The notes under the pieces: generated by a model
Databases searched by the model: none
The model's input: the letters and a program-made list of their open reading frames with translations, nothing else
What the model was told of the DNA's origin: nothing
In this document: one piece after another, positions 45,860 through 55,551 of the stretch
Numbering within the stretch: the stretch's first letter is position 1
Layout: every line of letters begins with the position of its first letter
Program-made: the position numbers and the translations under genes
From: Variovorax sp. PBL-H6
Lineage (GTDB): Bacteria > Pseudomonadota > Gammaproteobacteria > Burkholderiales > Burkholderiaceae_C
DNA: 64,000 nt
Direction: 5' to 3'
Assembly: GCF_901827155.1 (NCBI RefSeq)
Contig: NZ_LR594659.1
Coordinates: 3,720,001 to 3,784,000 of the forward strand

Positions 45860-46741
45860 TCACGCCCCCCCTCCCCTTTTAGTCAACCCCCCAAACCCCC
45901 TCTGCGGGTCGTACCCCCAACAAGCCAGCCCGAAGAACACCACCAGGCACCCCAGCACCACATAAGGCGCCACCCCCGGATTCTTCCCGTACACCGCAAA
46001 CCGGATCCACTCCACCGCATAGGTAAACGGATTGAAGCGCGCCAGCTGGTACACCCAGTCCGCCCCCGACTCCTGCAGCTTCCACAGCGGATAAAGCGCC
46101 GTCGACAGGAAGTACATCGGAAAGATCACGAAGTTCATCGTGCCGGCGAAGTTCTCCAGCTGCTTGATGTGCACCGACAGCAGCAGCCCCAGCGCACCCA
46201 GCATCAGCGCGCCGGCCGCGAGCGCCGCCAGCGCGTGCAGCCCGGCGAGCGACAGCAGCGGCAGCTCGGTGCCGATCAGCGCGGCCACCACCACGAACGC
46301 GAGCGCCTGCAGCACCGACAACAGCGCGGTGGCGCACAGCTTGGAGAACAGCAGCCACGGCCGCGGCAGCGGCGCGGTGAGCAGCAGGCGCATCAGGCCC
46401 ATCTCGCGGTCGTAGACCATCGCGAGCGAGGACTGCATGCCGTTGAACAGCAGCACCATGCCGACCAGCCCGGGCACGATGTAGACGTCGTACGGAATGT
46501 AGGTGTCGTAGGGCTCGACGATCGCCACGCCGAAGACGTTGCGGAAGCCCGCGGCGAAGACGGCGAGCCACAGCAGCGGACGCACCAGGGCCGACACCAG
46601 GCGCCCGGTCTGCTGCGAGAACTTGTACAGCTCGCGCAGCATGATCGCGCGCATCGCCTGCAGGGCATGGCCGAGGCCGCGGCGTGCGATCGGCTCGGCA
46701 CCCGCGTCCTCGGGAAGATTCTTCAGCGCGCGTTCGGACAT
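45860..46741 (-). CDS. ABC-2 permease of the PQQ-alcohol-dehydrogenase-associated transporter
   Basis: From ATG 46741 the 293-residue protein starts MSERALKNLPEDAGAEPIAR, with GGAG at good spacing. Six hydrophobic helices are present; QLENFAGTMNFVIFPMYFLS and LARFNPFTYAVEWIRFAVYG are ABC-2 permease signatures. It is the membrane part of an exporter whose other genes lie upstream. Its start overlaps the substrate-binding-protein stop by 19 bases. Such transporters accompany PQQ alcohol dehydrogenases; the exported compound is unknown. Confidence 0.9.
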   Translation of the reverse strand: MSERALKNLPEDAGAEPIARRGLGHALQAMRAIMLRELYKFSQQTGRLVSALVRPLLWLAVFAAGFRNVFGVAIVEPYDTYIPYDVYIVPGLVGMVLLFNGMQSSLAMVYDREMGLMRLLLTAPLPRPWLLFSKLCATALLSVLQALAFVVVAALIGTELPLLSLAGLHALAALAAGALMLGALGLLLSVHIKQLENFAGTMNFVIFPMYFLSTALYPLWKLQESGADWVYQLARFNPFTYAVEWIRFAVYGKNPGVAPYVVLGCLVVFFGLACWGYDPQRGFGGLTKRGGGA

Positions 46742-47901
46742 AGCTTCTCCGGTGAATCCGCGCCCAGCGTGTCGAGCACGTCGCGCGGGTGCAGCACGCC
46801 TTCGCCCGGCGCTTGCGAGATCACGCCCTGCCCGTCGGTGAGCAGCATCGGCTGGCGCAGCTGGCCATCCCACGCGCGAAAGCTCAGGGCCGTGCCCTTG
46901 GAACCGTCGATGGCGCCTTTCGCCAGCGCTTGCGCCCAGGCCACGTTGGGGCCGGCAGGCGCAGCGATGGCCGCGGCGGTCAGCGTCTTGCCGGCCATCC
47001 ACGCCGCCCAGTCGTGCGCGGTCATCGGGCGCTTCGCAGCCTTCGAGAAACGCCGCGACACCTGCGGCGCACCATAGCGCTCGAACTGCGCGTGCCAGGC
47101 CAGCGCCACCAGGCCGCCGTCGCCCACGACCGGGCGCGGCAGCACGGTGCGGTAGGGCAGCGTGCGGGCGAACTCGCCGTCGCTGTCGACCACCCACACC
47201 GCGTCGTAGTTGCTGCCCGCCGTCAGCAGCAGCGGGTTGGCCAGGTCACGCTCGCGCGGGTCGGCCGAGAGCTTGAACGGCTTGCTGCCCACGAGCTGCA
47301 GCCCGTAGCGCTTGATCGACGCCTGCGCGGTGGCGGCGCGCGGACCATCCTGCGGGCCAGCGCCCACCAGCAGGAGCACCTTGCTCCATTTGCGGGACAC
47401 CAGCGTCTGGGCCAGGGCATCGCTGCGCATGCGCTCGCTCGGAATCAGATGGAACAGCCGCGCGCGGCAGTCCTGCTGGCGCAAGCGGTCCGAGGCATCG
47501 CCCAGGTTCAGCACCGGCAGCTTCACCGCATCCGCGACCGCCAGCGTCCATTCGGCTGGCAGATCGGTCACGAGCACGGCAGCGCCGTTCTTCTCGGCCG
47601 CCACCGCTGCCGCGCGCGCCGCATCGACCGACGCGGCCGTCACGCTGGCCAGCGCCACGCCGGCGCCGGCAGCTTCGAGTTCGAAGCTGGCCTCGTCCAC
47701 CGCCAGCTGCAGGCCCTCCGTGGCCGGGCCGCCCGGATGCCCGAGGTAGGCGCGCTCGAGGCGCGTGCGCTCCATGCGCGGGTCGTCCGACGGCGTGATC
47801 AGCGTGGCCTTGAGCACCGCCGCGTCCACAGGTGCACCCACGGCGAGCAGCGCCGCCAAGGCAGCAAGCGAAAGCAGGACAACCGGTGTGCGCTTCCTCA
47901 T
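46723..47901 (-). CDS. PQQ-dehydrogenase-associated ABC substrate-binding protein
   Basis: The 392-residue protein starts MRKRTPVVLLSLAALAALLA; signal peptide ends near VDAA. A periplasmic-binding type I fold of the branched-chain-amino-acid receptor group is evident (ERAYLGHPGGPATEGLQLAV, VLVTDLPAEWTLAVADAVKL, LHPRDVLDTLGADSPEKLCP). It matches the class of receptors linked to PQQ alcohol systems. Curiously, it is combined with an ABC-2 exporter permease. Its start overlaps the propeller stop by four bases. Confidence 0.85.
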   Translation of the reverse strand: MRKRTPVVLLSLAALAALLAVGAPVDAAVLKATLITPSDDPRMERTRLERAYLGHPGGPATEGLQLAVDEASFELEAAGAGVALASVTAASVDAARAAAVAAEKNGAAVLVTDLPAEWTLAVADAVKLPVLNLGDASDRLRQQDCRARLFHLIPSERMRSDALAQTLVSRKWSKVLLLVGAGPQDGPRAATAQASIKRYGLQLVGSKPFKLSADPRERDLANPLLLTAGSNYDAVWVVDSDGEFARTLPYRTVLPRPVVGDGGLVALAWHAQFERYGAPQVSRRFSKAAKRPMTAHDWAAWMAGKTLTAAAIAAPAGPNVAWAQALAKGAIDGSKGTALSFRAWDGQLRQPMLLTDGQGVISQAPGEGVLHPRDVLDTLGADSPEKLCPNAR

Positions 47902-48899
47902 TCAACGATCACGAGTCCATAGGGCACGCGTCCGACCGGAATGCTCTTGAGGGCCTTGGCGCCGGCGACGTCGACCACCGTCACATCATCGCTCAGCCCG
48001 TTGACCACGTACAACCGCGCCTCCGCCTTGTCCAGCGTGACGTTCCAGGCGCGCTTGCCGACCAGCACCAGCGAGCCCACCTTTCGGCTCCCCACGTCGA
48101 CGAAGGCGACGTGGTTCGCACGCCCCAATCCGACGAAGGCACGGCGGCCGTCCCGGGTCATCTGGATGCCGACGGGCGTGATGTCCTCGGCGCGAGCACC
48201 CTTGAGCTCGAACTTCACGGTGCCGACCACCTCATGGGTCGCGGTCGAGACGATGCTGACGCTGGCCCCCAGCTCGTTGGTGACCCACAGCTCCTTGCCG
48301 TCGGGCGTGATCGCCATCCGCCGTGGCCGCTTGCCGACCCGGATGTTCTTGATGACCTTGCCGCTCGCGGTGTCGATCACGTGCACCAGGCTCGCCACCT
48401 CGGAGGTGACGTACAGGGTTTTCCCGTCGGCGCTCACCTTGACGCCTTCCGGCTCCGCGCCCACCTTGACCGAGCGCAGCTTCTTCCCGCTGGCCGCGTC
48501 GATGAAGCTGGCCTCGCCCGCATCCTCGTTCGAGACATAGATGACCTTGCCGTCCGGCGACATGTCGAAGGCCTCGGGCTCGTCGCCCAGCGGAATGCGC
48601 CGCACCGACTTGCCGCTGGCAGGGTCGATCACATCGGCCTCGTTCGAGTCGGTGCAGGCGACCATCAGCTGGCGCTCGGGCGTGAGCTGGATATGGCGCG
48701 CGCGCTTGCAGGTCGGGATCGTGCCCTTGACGGCCAGCGTGCCGAGGTCGATCACGGTCAGCGCGCTGTCCTTCTCGCTGGAGACGTAGGCAACGCCTTG
48801 CGCCAGCGCGGCCTGGCTCGCCGCGGCCAGGGCCAGTGCGCCGGCCGCCGCGCGAAGCAGCGCAGCCGGAGTCGAAAGCAGAAGTCTTTGCATGTCCAT
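47898..48899 (-). CDS. PQQ-catabolism-associated YVTN beta-propeller protein
   Basis: The 333-residue protein starts MDMQRLLLSTPAALLRAAAG; ATG 48893 is possible. Signal peptide ends near ALAQ. About seven propeller blades repeat a pattern like VIYVSNEDAGEASFIDAASG and TLYVTSEVASLVHVIDTASG. This family occurs in PQQ-dependent alcohol gene clusters with ABC transporter genes, as here; it is periplasmic and its role is unknown. A (GA)10 tract lies 5 bases upstream of the start and forms the only ribosome-site-like sequence. Confidence 0.88.
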   Translation of the reverse strand: MDMQRLLLSTPAALLRAAAGALALAAASQAALAQGVAYVSSEKDSALTVIDLGTLAVKGTIPTCKRARHIQLTPERQLMVACTDSNEADVIDPASGKSVRRIPLGDEPEAFDMSPDGKVIYVSNEDAGEASFIDAASGKKLRSVKVGAEPEGVKVSADGKTLYVTSEVASLVHVIDTASGKVIKNIRVGKRPRRMAITPDGKELWVTNELGASVSIVSTATHEVVGTVKFELKGARAEDITPVGIQMTRDGRRAFVGLGRANHVAFVDVGSRKVGSLVLVGKRAWNVTLDKAEARLYVVNGLSDDVTVVDVAGAKALKSIPVGRVPYGLVIVE

Positions 48900-48904
48900 T
48901 TATG

Positions 48905-48924
48905 TCTCTCTCTCTCTCTCTCTC
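48905..48924 (-). repeat. Dinucleotide repeat (GA)10 in the ribosome-site region
   Basis: On the minus strand ten GA units end five bases before the propeller ATG 48899. A change in unit number would alter the distance or strength of the ribosome site without changing the protein. Confidence 0.85.
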
Positions 48925-48944
48925 TTGTTCTTCGGTTCTCGGAT

Positions 48945-49709
<765 letters not shown>

Positions 49710-50125
49710 GGGGCTTCACATTCAATCCGCAAATTCTGTGCCTCGAAGCGATGCAGCGCTCACACAGGAATTCGTCCTACGCGTCTGCGCATCCAGCCGC
49801 CTGGGCATGCTGTGCCCAGGGTCATCCGTGTTTGACGCGAGACACTTTGCGCCAAATTTGGACGCCCACCCGGCGCAACGCCGCTGCAATGCGTGACGGC
49901 CGACGCGGCCGAGAAGCGCCGAATGCTCGGGTTTTCCCTTGGATCGCAAGGGTCCCCCTGCAACTTCCAAGACCGGCTGCGACAGACGAGACAGCGCGCA
50001 CTTGCAGTCCCGCCGCACCCGCGAACCCGGCGCGAGTGCGGCGGCAAGGGTGGGCATGGATGTTGCGGTCCGCAGCCTTCGCCAATCCGTGTTCGATACC
50101 CACTGTGAAATGTGAGGAGACATTT
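49710..50125. promoter_or_regulatory. 416-base divergent intergenic region before xoxF
   Basis: No gene is supported here. It contains three dyads: CTGGGCA/TGCCCAG (49801-49819, 5-base loop), palindrome CCAAATTTGG (49852-49861) and CCCTTG/CAAGGG (49936-49952, 5-base loop). These may be operators for lanthanide- or alcohol-responsive regulators. No promoter is called with confidence. GAGGAG before ATG 50126 is the xoxF ribosome site. Confidence 0.4.
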
Positions 50126-51973
50126 ATGAAGTTTTCCAGGCAGATCGTCGGCCGTCTCGCACGGCACGTCGGCGTCGCGATGCTGGCTCTCCCGGCCCTG
50201 GCGTTTGCCAATGCCGACGTCGAGAAAAACATCGCGAATTCGAAAAACTGGGCGATGCAAGCGGGTGACATGTTCAACCAGCGCTACAGCAAGCTGAACC
50301 AGATCACCAAGAGCAACGTCGGAAAGATGCAGGTCGCATGGACTTTCTCGACCGGCGTGCTGCGTGGCCACGAGGGCTCGCCCCTGGTGGTCGACGGCAC
50401 GATGTACCTGCACTCGCCATTCCCGAACAAGGTGTTCGCACTCGACGTCGACACGCAGAAGATCCTGTGGAAGTACGAGCCGAAGCAGGACCAGTCGGTG
50501 ATCGCGGTCATGTGCTGCGACACGGTGAACCGCGGCCTGGCCTATGCCGAGGGCAAGGTCTTCCTGCAGCAGGCCGACACCACGCTGGTGGCGCTCGACA
50601 GCAAGACCGGCAAGGTGGTGTGGACGGTGAAGAACGGCGATCCGAAGGTCGGCGCCACCAACACCAATGCGCCGCACGTCTTCAAGGACAAGGTCATCAC
50701 CGGCATCAGCGGCGGCGAGTTCGGCGTGCGTGGCTTCCTGGCTGCCTACAACGTCTCGGACGGCAAGCTGGCCTGGAAGGGCTACAGCACCGGGCCGGAC
50801 GAAGAAATGCTGATCGACCCCGCGAAGACCATGACCTGGACCGACGGCAAGCTCGCGCCGGTCGGCAAGGACTCCTCGCTGAAGACCTGGCAGGGCGACC
50901 AGTGGAAGATCGGCGGCGGCACCACCTGGGGCTGGTACAGCTACGACAAGGCCACCAACGCCGTGTACTACGGCAGCGGCAATCCGTCGACCTGGAACCC
51001 CGCGCAGCGACCCGGCGACAACAAGTGGTCGATGAGCATCTGGTCGCGCGACGTGGACACCGGCAAGGTCAACTGGGTCTACCAGATGACGCCTTACGAC
51101 GAATGGGACTTCGACGGGGTCAACGAGATGATCCTGGCGGACATCAACGTCAAGGGCAAGCCGACGAAGGCACTGGTGCACTTTGACCGCAACGGCTTCG
51201 GCTACACGCTGGACCGCGTCACCGGCGCGCTCCTGGTGGCCGAGAAGTACGACCCGAAGGTGAACTGGGCCACGCACGTCGACATGAAGACCGGCCGGCC
51301 GGAAGTGGTGGCCAAGTACTCCACCGCCAAGAACGGCCCCGACGTCAACACCAAGGGCGTCTGCCCGGCAGCGCTGGGCAGCAAGGACCAGCAACCGGCT
51401 TCCTTCGACCCCAACACCAAGCTCTTCTACGTGCCGACGAACCATGTCTGCATGGACTACGAGCCGTTCAAGGTCGAGTACACGGCCGGCCAGCCGTATG
51501 TCGGCGCCACCCTCTCGATGTACCCGACGCCGGGAAGCCACGGCGGCATGGGCAACTACATCGCGTGGGACGCCGGCACCGGCAAGATCGTGCAAAGCAA
51601 GGCCGAGAAGTTCTCGGTGTGGAGCGGTGCGCTGAACACCGCCGGCGGGATTTCCTGCTACGGCACGCTCGAGGGCTACCTCAAGTGCGTCGATGCCAAG
51701 GACATCAACAAGGAGCTTTTCAAGTTCAAGACGCCGTCCGGCATCATCGGCAACGTGTTCACCTATGAGCACAAGGGCAAGCAGTACGTCGGCGTCTTCT
51801 CCGGCATCGGCGGCTGGGCCGGGATCGGGATGGCAGCCGGCATCGATCCGGAGAAGAGCACCGAAGGACTCGGCGCTGTCGGCGGCTACAAGGAGCTGAG
51901 CCAGTACACCGAGCTCGGCGGCTCCCTGACCGTGTTCGCACTGCCCGGAACGGGCACGGCGGCCGGCAACTGA
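50126..51973 (+). CDS. xoxF: PQQ methanol dehydrogenase, XoxF (lanthanide) type
   Basis: The 615-residue protein starts [20 protein letters not shown]; signal peptide ends at FANA. It is a PQQ eight-bladed propeller. Adjacent cysteines Cys-130/131 ([10 protein letters not shown]) contact PQQ; metal ligands are Glu-198 (GGEFG), Asn-286 (SGNPSTWNP), catalytic Asp-328 and Asp-330 ([11 protein letters not shown]). Asp-330, where MxaF has Ala, is the lanthanide signature. Sequence context resembles the XoxF5 clade. It oxidises methanol and other primary alcohols in the periplasm, giving electrons to XoxG. First gene of a long rightward cluster. Confidence 0.96.
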   Translation: MKFSRQIVGRLARHVGVAMLALPALAFANADVEKNIANSKNWAMQAGDMFNQRYSKLNQITKSNVGKMQVAWTFSTGVLRGHEGSPLVVDGTMYLHSPFPNKVFALDVDTQKILWKYEPKQDQSVIAVMCCDTVNRGLAYAEGKVFLQQADTTLVALDSKTGKVVWTVKNGDPKVGATNTNAPHVFKDKVITGISGGEFGVRGFLAAYNVSDGKLAWKGYSTGPDEEMLIDPAKTMTWTDGKLAPVGKDSSLKTWQGDQWKIGGGTTWGWYSYDKATNAVYYGSGNPSTWNPAQRPGDNKWSMSIWSRDVDTGKVNWVYQMTPYDEWDFDGVNEMILADINVKGKPTKALVHFDRNGFGYTLDRVTGALLVAEKYDPKVNWATHVDMKTGRPEVVAKYSTAKNGPDVNTKGVCPAALGSKDQQPASFDPNTKLFYVPTNHVCMDYEPFKVEYTAGQPYVGATLSMYPTPGSHGGMGNYIAWDAGTGKIVQSKAEKFSVWSGALNTAGGISCYGTLEGYLKCVDAKDINKELFKFKTPSGIIGNVFTYEHKGKQYVGVFSGIGGWAGIGMAAGIDPEKSTEGLGAVGGYKELSQYTELGGSLTVFALPGTGTAAGN

Positions 51974-52066
51974 CTCGCCATCAGCGGCCCGCGCCATGCG
52001 GGCCCGGGAGGGTGCTCATGAGAGTGCCCTCCCTCTACTTTCCCAGATATCGGAGACCCAGGAGCC

Positions 52067-52471
52067 ATGAAATTTCGTACGTCAAAGTTGCTGCCTTCGC
52101 TTGTCCTGATTGCCGGCGTGGGTTGCACCCTGGCTGCCGCCGCGATAGACCCGGCACCCTACAAGGTGAAAGAGGGCTACAAGGTGGACCCGGAAACCAT
52201 GAAGGGCTTCCGCACGTGGCGCTCCGCCGCGTGTGATCGCTGCCACGGGGCCAACCAGGAAGGCCTGGTCGGCCCGTCGCTGATCAACAGCCTGAAGACC
52301 ATGAAGAAGGAAGACTTCATCAAGACCGTGCGCGACGGCCGGCTCGACAAGGGCATGCAGAGCTTCGGCAACAACGCCATGGTGATGGACAACATCAACC
52401 AGCTCTACGCCTACCTCAAGGGCCGCTCCGACGGCGCCATCACACGCGCCAGAGTGGAAGAAGACAAATGA
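52067..52471 (+). CDS. xoxG: Cytochrome c, XoxG electron acceptor
   Basis: The 134-residue protein starts MKFRTSKLLPSLVLIAGVGC with a Sec signal ending near AAAA. Haem motif CDRCH is at residues 56-60, preceded by KGFRTWRSAA as in XoxG/MxaG-type cytochromes. A likely distal Met is in GKGMQSFGNNAMV. It accepts electrons from XoxF in the periplasm. Its stop overlaps the xoxJ start (ATGA). Confidence 0.93.
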   Translation: MKFRTSKLLPSLVLIAGVGCTLAAAAIDPAPYKVKEGYKVDPETMKGFRTWRSAACDRCHGANQEGLVGPSLINSLKTMKKEDFIKTVRDGRLDKGMQSFGNNAMVMDNINQLYAYLKGRSDGAITRARVEEDK

Positions 52472-53367
52472 CTGTTCCGCAGCCCGCTGGCCGCCGCCGG
52501 CACCTCGGTGCCCGGATGCGCGCGGGCGTGGTGGGCCTGGTGGGCGCCGCATGCTGTTGCGCGCTGATTCCCGCCCTCGCCCAGGACACGCCGGCGCGCA
52601 AGGAGTTCCGCGTGTGCCAGGACCCGAACAACATGCCCTTCTCCAACACGAAGGCGGAGGGCATCGAGAACCGCATCGCAGAGCTGTTCGGCAAGGCGCT
52701 CGGGCTTCCCGTCGTCTACTACTCGTTCCCGCAGCGGCTGGCCTTCTTTCGCAACACGCTGCGCTTCAAGCTGCCGGGACAGGACTACCCCTGCGATGTC
52801 GTGATGGGCGTGCCGGTGGGCCTCGACGAGGTCTCCGTCACCAAGCCCTACTACCGCTCGACGTATGCGCTGGTTTTCCCCAAGGGCAAGGGAATGGACC
52901 AGGTCGCCTCGGCGGAGGATTTCCTCAAGCTCGACCCGGCCAAGCTGAAGTCGCTGCGCATCGGCATCTACGACCGCTCGCCGGCCTCGCAATGGCTCAG
53001 CCGGCACGGCCTGCTCGAACAGGGCATCCCGTACAAGCTCATGAGCGCCGACCCGGACCAGTATCCGGGCGAGATCGTCGAGAAGGACCTGGCCGGCGGC
53101 AAGCTCGACGCCGTCGTCGTCTGGGGCCCGATCGCCGGCTACTTTGCGCAGCGCGCCAAGAACCCGGCGCTGGTCGTGATCCCGCTGAAGTCCGAAAAGG
53201 GCATCCGGCTCGACTACCAGATGGCCATGGGCGTGCGCTACGGCGAACGCGAATGGAAGCAGCAGATCGAGAGCCTGATCGACGCCAAGAGGCCCGAGAT
53301 CCAGGCGATCCTGAAGGAGTACGGGGTTCCGCTGGTCGATGCGTCTTTCGGGGCGCCTACCAACTGA
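52468..53367 (+). CDS. xoxJ: XoxJ/MxaJ periplasmic binding-like protein
   Basis: The 299-residue protein starts MTVPQPAGRRRHLGARMRAG; Met-17 is an alternative start; signal ends near ALAQ. The fold is a type II solute-binding protein with FRVCQDPNNMPFSNTKAEGI, the canonical MxaJ/XoxJ opening, and SLRIGIYDRSPASQWLSRHG. XoxJ is thought to bind and help activate XoxF rather than import a solute. The F-G-J order is standard in xox clusters. Confidence 0.92.
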   Translation: MTVPQPAGRRRHLGARMRAGVVGLVGAACCCALIPALAQDTPARKEFRVCQDPNNMPFSNTKAEGIENRIAELFGKALGLPVVYYSFPQRLAFFRNTLRFKLPGQDYPCDVVMGVPVGLDEVSVTKPYYRSTYALVFPKGKGMDQVASAEDFLKLDPAKLKSLRIGIYDRSPASQWLSRHGLLEQGIPYKLMSADPDQYPGEIVEKDLAGGKLDAVVVWGPIAGYFAQRAKNPALVVIPLKSEKGIRLDYQMAMGVRYGEREWKQQIESLIDAKRPEIQAILKEYGVPLVDASFGAPTN

Positions 53368-53378
53368 ACAGGTGTTCG

Positions 53379-54062
53379 ATGCGCTTCGCCACTGCCGCTT
53401 CGCTGTGCCTCCTGCTCGCTTCGTCGCCGGCCTCCGGGGCCGAGCGGGACAGGCCCGACTTCTCCCCCGCGGAGCGCCTGCTGTTCATGACGCCCCAGCT
53501 GCGGACGCTGCAGGCGCCCACGCAGCTGCGCTACACCTTCAGCAAGACCGGCAGCCTCGAAGAGGCCTTCACCGATCGCGTCGCCGTCGCCTTGAGCGCC
53601 AGGCCCGAAGGCGGCTGCTGCGATGCCAAGGGCGCGTTCCTGAGCGGAGCGCGCAAGCTGCAGGTGCCCGACGTGCCGGCAGCCGAGGCCAACCCCGTCA
53701 TCCTCTACTTCCTCGAGCACGACGTACGCGAGATGAAGCGGCTCACGGGCGGCTCCGAGAATCACTTCCGCAAGCGCCTGCGCATGGCGATCTACCAGTC
53801 CGCCGAAGTGCGCGATGCGACGATGCGCTACCGCGGGCGCGCGGTGAGCGGCAAGGAGATCGTGTTCAGCCCCTTCCTGGACGACCCGAACCGGCCGAGG
53901 TACGAGAAGTTCTCGAACAAGAGCTACCACTTCCTGCTCTCGGCCGCGGTGCCTGGCGGCGTCTACGGCATCCGGACCCGGATCCAGGGCGAAGGCCCGA
54001 TCGCCGAGCCGCTGCTGGTCGAGGAACTTCTCATCGATGGTGCCCAGGCGCCGGCACGCTAA
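53379..54062 (+). CDS. Exported protein of unknown function in the xox cluster
   Basis: The 227-residue product starts MRFATAASLCLLLASSPASG, a Sec signal. It is not recognised. The mature part has an N-terminal LRYTFSKTGSLEEAFTDRVA, a Cys-Cys pair (GGCCDAKGAF), a helical basic segment SENHFRKRLRMAIYQSAEVR and a C-terminal strand-rich part. No haem or metal motif is clear. The start lies 11 bases after xoxJ and the stop overlaps the region of the next gene, so it is co-transcribed with xoxFGJ. Confidence 0.85.
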   Translation: MRFATAASLCLLLASSPASGAERDRPDFSPAERLLFMTPQLRTLQAPTQLRYTFSKTGSLEEAFTDRVAVALSARPEGGCCDAKGAFLSGARKLQVPDVPAAEANPVILYFLEHDVREMKRLTGGSENHFRKRLRMAIYQSAEVRDATMRYRGRAVSGKEIVFSPFLDDPNRPRYEKFSNKSYHFLLSAAVPGGVYGIRTRIQGEGPIAEPLLVEELLIDGAQAPAR

Positions 54063-54087
54063 GGTGCCTTTTCTCGAGATCCAGCGA

Positions 54088-54462
54088 ATGCCAATGAAGA
54101 ACATGCTCCGAATCCTCTGCCTGTCCGGCCTGCCGATGGCCGTGCATGCCGCCGTGCCCGCGAACGACTTTCCCACGCTGGACCGCGTGCTGTACGTGCA
54201 GGAATGCATTGCCGCCCATCCCGGAACCAGCAGCTTCGAGATGACCAGCAAGTGCTCGTGCGCGCTCGATGCGCTCGCCAGGGAAGTCAAGCATGCGCAG
54301 TACGTGCAGCTGAGCACGGCGAGCAAGGCCACCACCATCGGGGGCGAGCGGGGCGGCGTCATCCGGGACTCGGAAATGCTTCAGGCCGACGTCAAGCGCT
54401 ACCGCGCGCTGCAGGCCAAGGTGAACAAGGGCTGCTTCATCGGCCCGGCCAACGGGCCTTGA
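54088..54462 (+). CDS. Small exported Cys-containing protein in the xox cluster
   Basis: From ATG 54088 (or 54094) the 124-residue product starts MPMKNMLRILCLSGLPMAVH; cleavage near HAA. Four mature cysteines (VQECIAAHPG, SKCSCALDAL, KGCFIGP) could make two disulfides. It is soluble and helical, family not recognised. It sits between the unknown 53379 gene and mxaR. Because it is in the place where mxaI could occur, the possibility of a small subunit was considered, but it lacks MxaI-like Lys-rich sequence. Confidence 0.8.
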   Translation: MPMKNMLRILCLSGLPMAVHAAVPANDFPTLDRVLYVQECIAAHPGTSSFEMTSKCSCALDALAREVKHAQYVQLSTASKATTIGGERGGVIRDSEMLQADVKRYRALQAKVNKGCFIGPANGP

Positions 54463-54515
54463 GGCGCCGGGCGCCGCGATCAGGAACTCGAACTCAGGAG
54501 CCCGGAAACAAGCGT

Positions 54516-55535
54516 ATGGACTCCCAGGAACAACTCGAAGACTGGCGCCAGCTGGCATTGCGTGTGGAAGCCGAGGTCGCGAAAGCGGTGATCGGGCAGA
54601 CGCAGACGATCCGGCTCATCAACGTCGCGCTGTTCGCGCGCGGCCACGTGCTGCTCGAAGGCGATGTCGGCGTCGGCAAGACCACCGTGCTGCGCGCCTT
54701 CTCGCGCGCCATCGGCGGCGACTTCGAACGCGTGGAGGGCACGGTCGACCTGATGCCGGGCGACCTGGTCTACCACACCTATGTCGACGCGCAGGGCCGA
54801 CCGCGCATCGACCCCGGCCCCCTCCTGCGCCATGGCGAACGCCTGGTCACCTTCTTCTTCAACGAGATCAACCGGGCACGGCCGCAGGTGCAGTCGCTGC
54901 TGCTGCGCGCCATGGCCGAGCGCACGGTCTCCGCCTTCGACCGCGAGTACAGCTTTCCGCACATGACGGTGTTCGCCGACCGCAACAAGGTCGAGCGCGA
55001 AGAAACCTTCGAGCTGGCCTCGGCGGCGCGCGACCGCTTCATGTTCGAGCTGAACATGCCCAAGCCCTCGGACCGCGCCGTTCGGAAGGCGCTGGTGTTC
55101 GACACCGCCTTCCACGACACGGAGGGCCTGCTCGACAGGGTGGCCTGCGCCATCCTCCCGTGGGACCGGCTCAACGCCATCGGCGCGAAGGTGCAGCGCA
55201 CGGTGCGCGCCAGCGAGACCATCGAGCGCTATGTGCTCGACCTCTGGGAAGCCAGCGAGACACCGCAGAAGTTCGGCATCCGGCTCGATGGCGTCGACAT
55301 GGACCGCCTGATCCTCGCGGGCGCCAGCCCGCGCGGCATGAGCGCGCTGCTGCGGGCCGCGCGCACCGTGGCATGGCTCGAGGGGCGCACGCACCTGGAG
55401 CCCGCCGACCTCGCGGCGGTGCTGCCGTCGGTGCTGGGGCACCGCATCTTCTTCACGCCGGTCTACGAGCTGCGCCGGGCCGAACTGTCGGAGGCGCTGG
55501 TGGCCGGGATCACGGACAAGGTCGCCGCGCCCTGA
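54516..55535 (+). CDS. mxaR: MoxR-type AAA ATPase
   Basis: The 339-residue cytoplasmic ATPase starts MDSQEQLEDWRQLALRVEAE. Walker A GDVGVGKT is at 49-56; Walker B-like FFFNEINRARPQVQSLLLR near 113-131 has Asn where most MoxR proteins have Asp, a variant I associate with MxaR; sensor region ADRNKVEREETFELASAARD. MxaR works with MxaS, A, C, K and L in maturation of methanol dehydrogenase, usually for calcium insertion. Confidence 0.93.
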   Translation: MDSQEQLEDWRQLALRVEAEVAKAVIGQTQTIRLINVALFARGHVLLEGDVGVGKTTVLRAFSRAIGGDFERVEGTVDLMPGDLVYHTYVDAQGRPRIDPGPLLRHGERLVTFFFNEINRARPQVQSLLLRAMAERTVSAFDREYSFPHMTVFADRNKVEREETFELASAARDRFMFELNMPKPSDRAVRKALVFDTAFHDTEGLLDRVACAILPWDRLNAIGAKVQRTVRASETIERYVLDLWEASETPQKFGIRLDGVDMDRLILAGASPRGMSALLRAARTVAWLEGRTHLEPADLAAVLPSVLGHRIFFTPVYELRRAELSEALVAGITDKVAAP

Positions 55536-55551
55536 ACCGTCCGAGCCAGCG

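Noticed and set aside
54088..54462. Small exported protein as an MxaI-like subunit
   Set aside because: It lacks the short Lys-rich helical sequence of MxaI, is longer, and XoxF does not need a small subunit.
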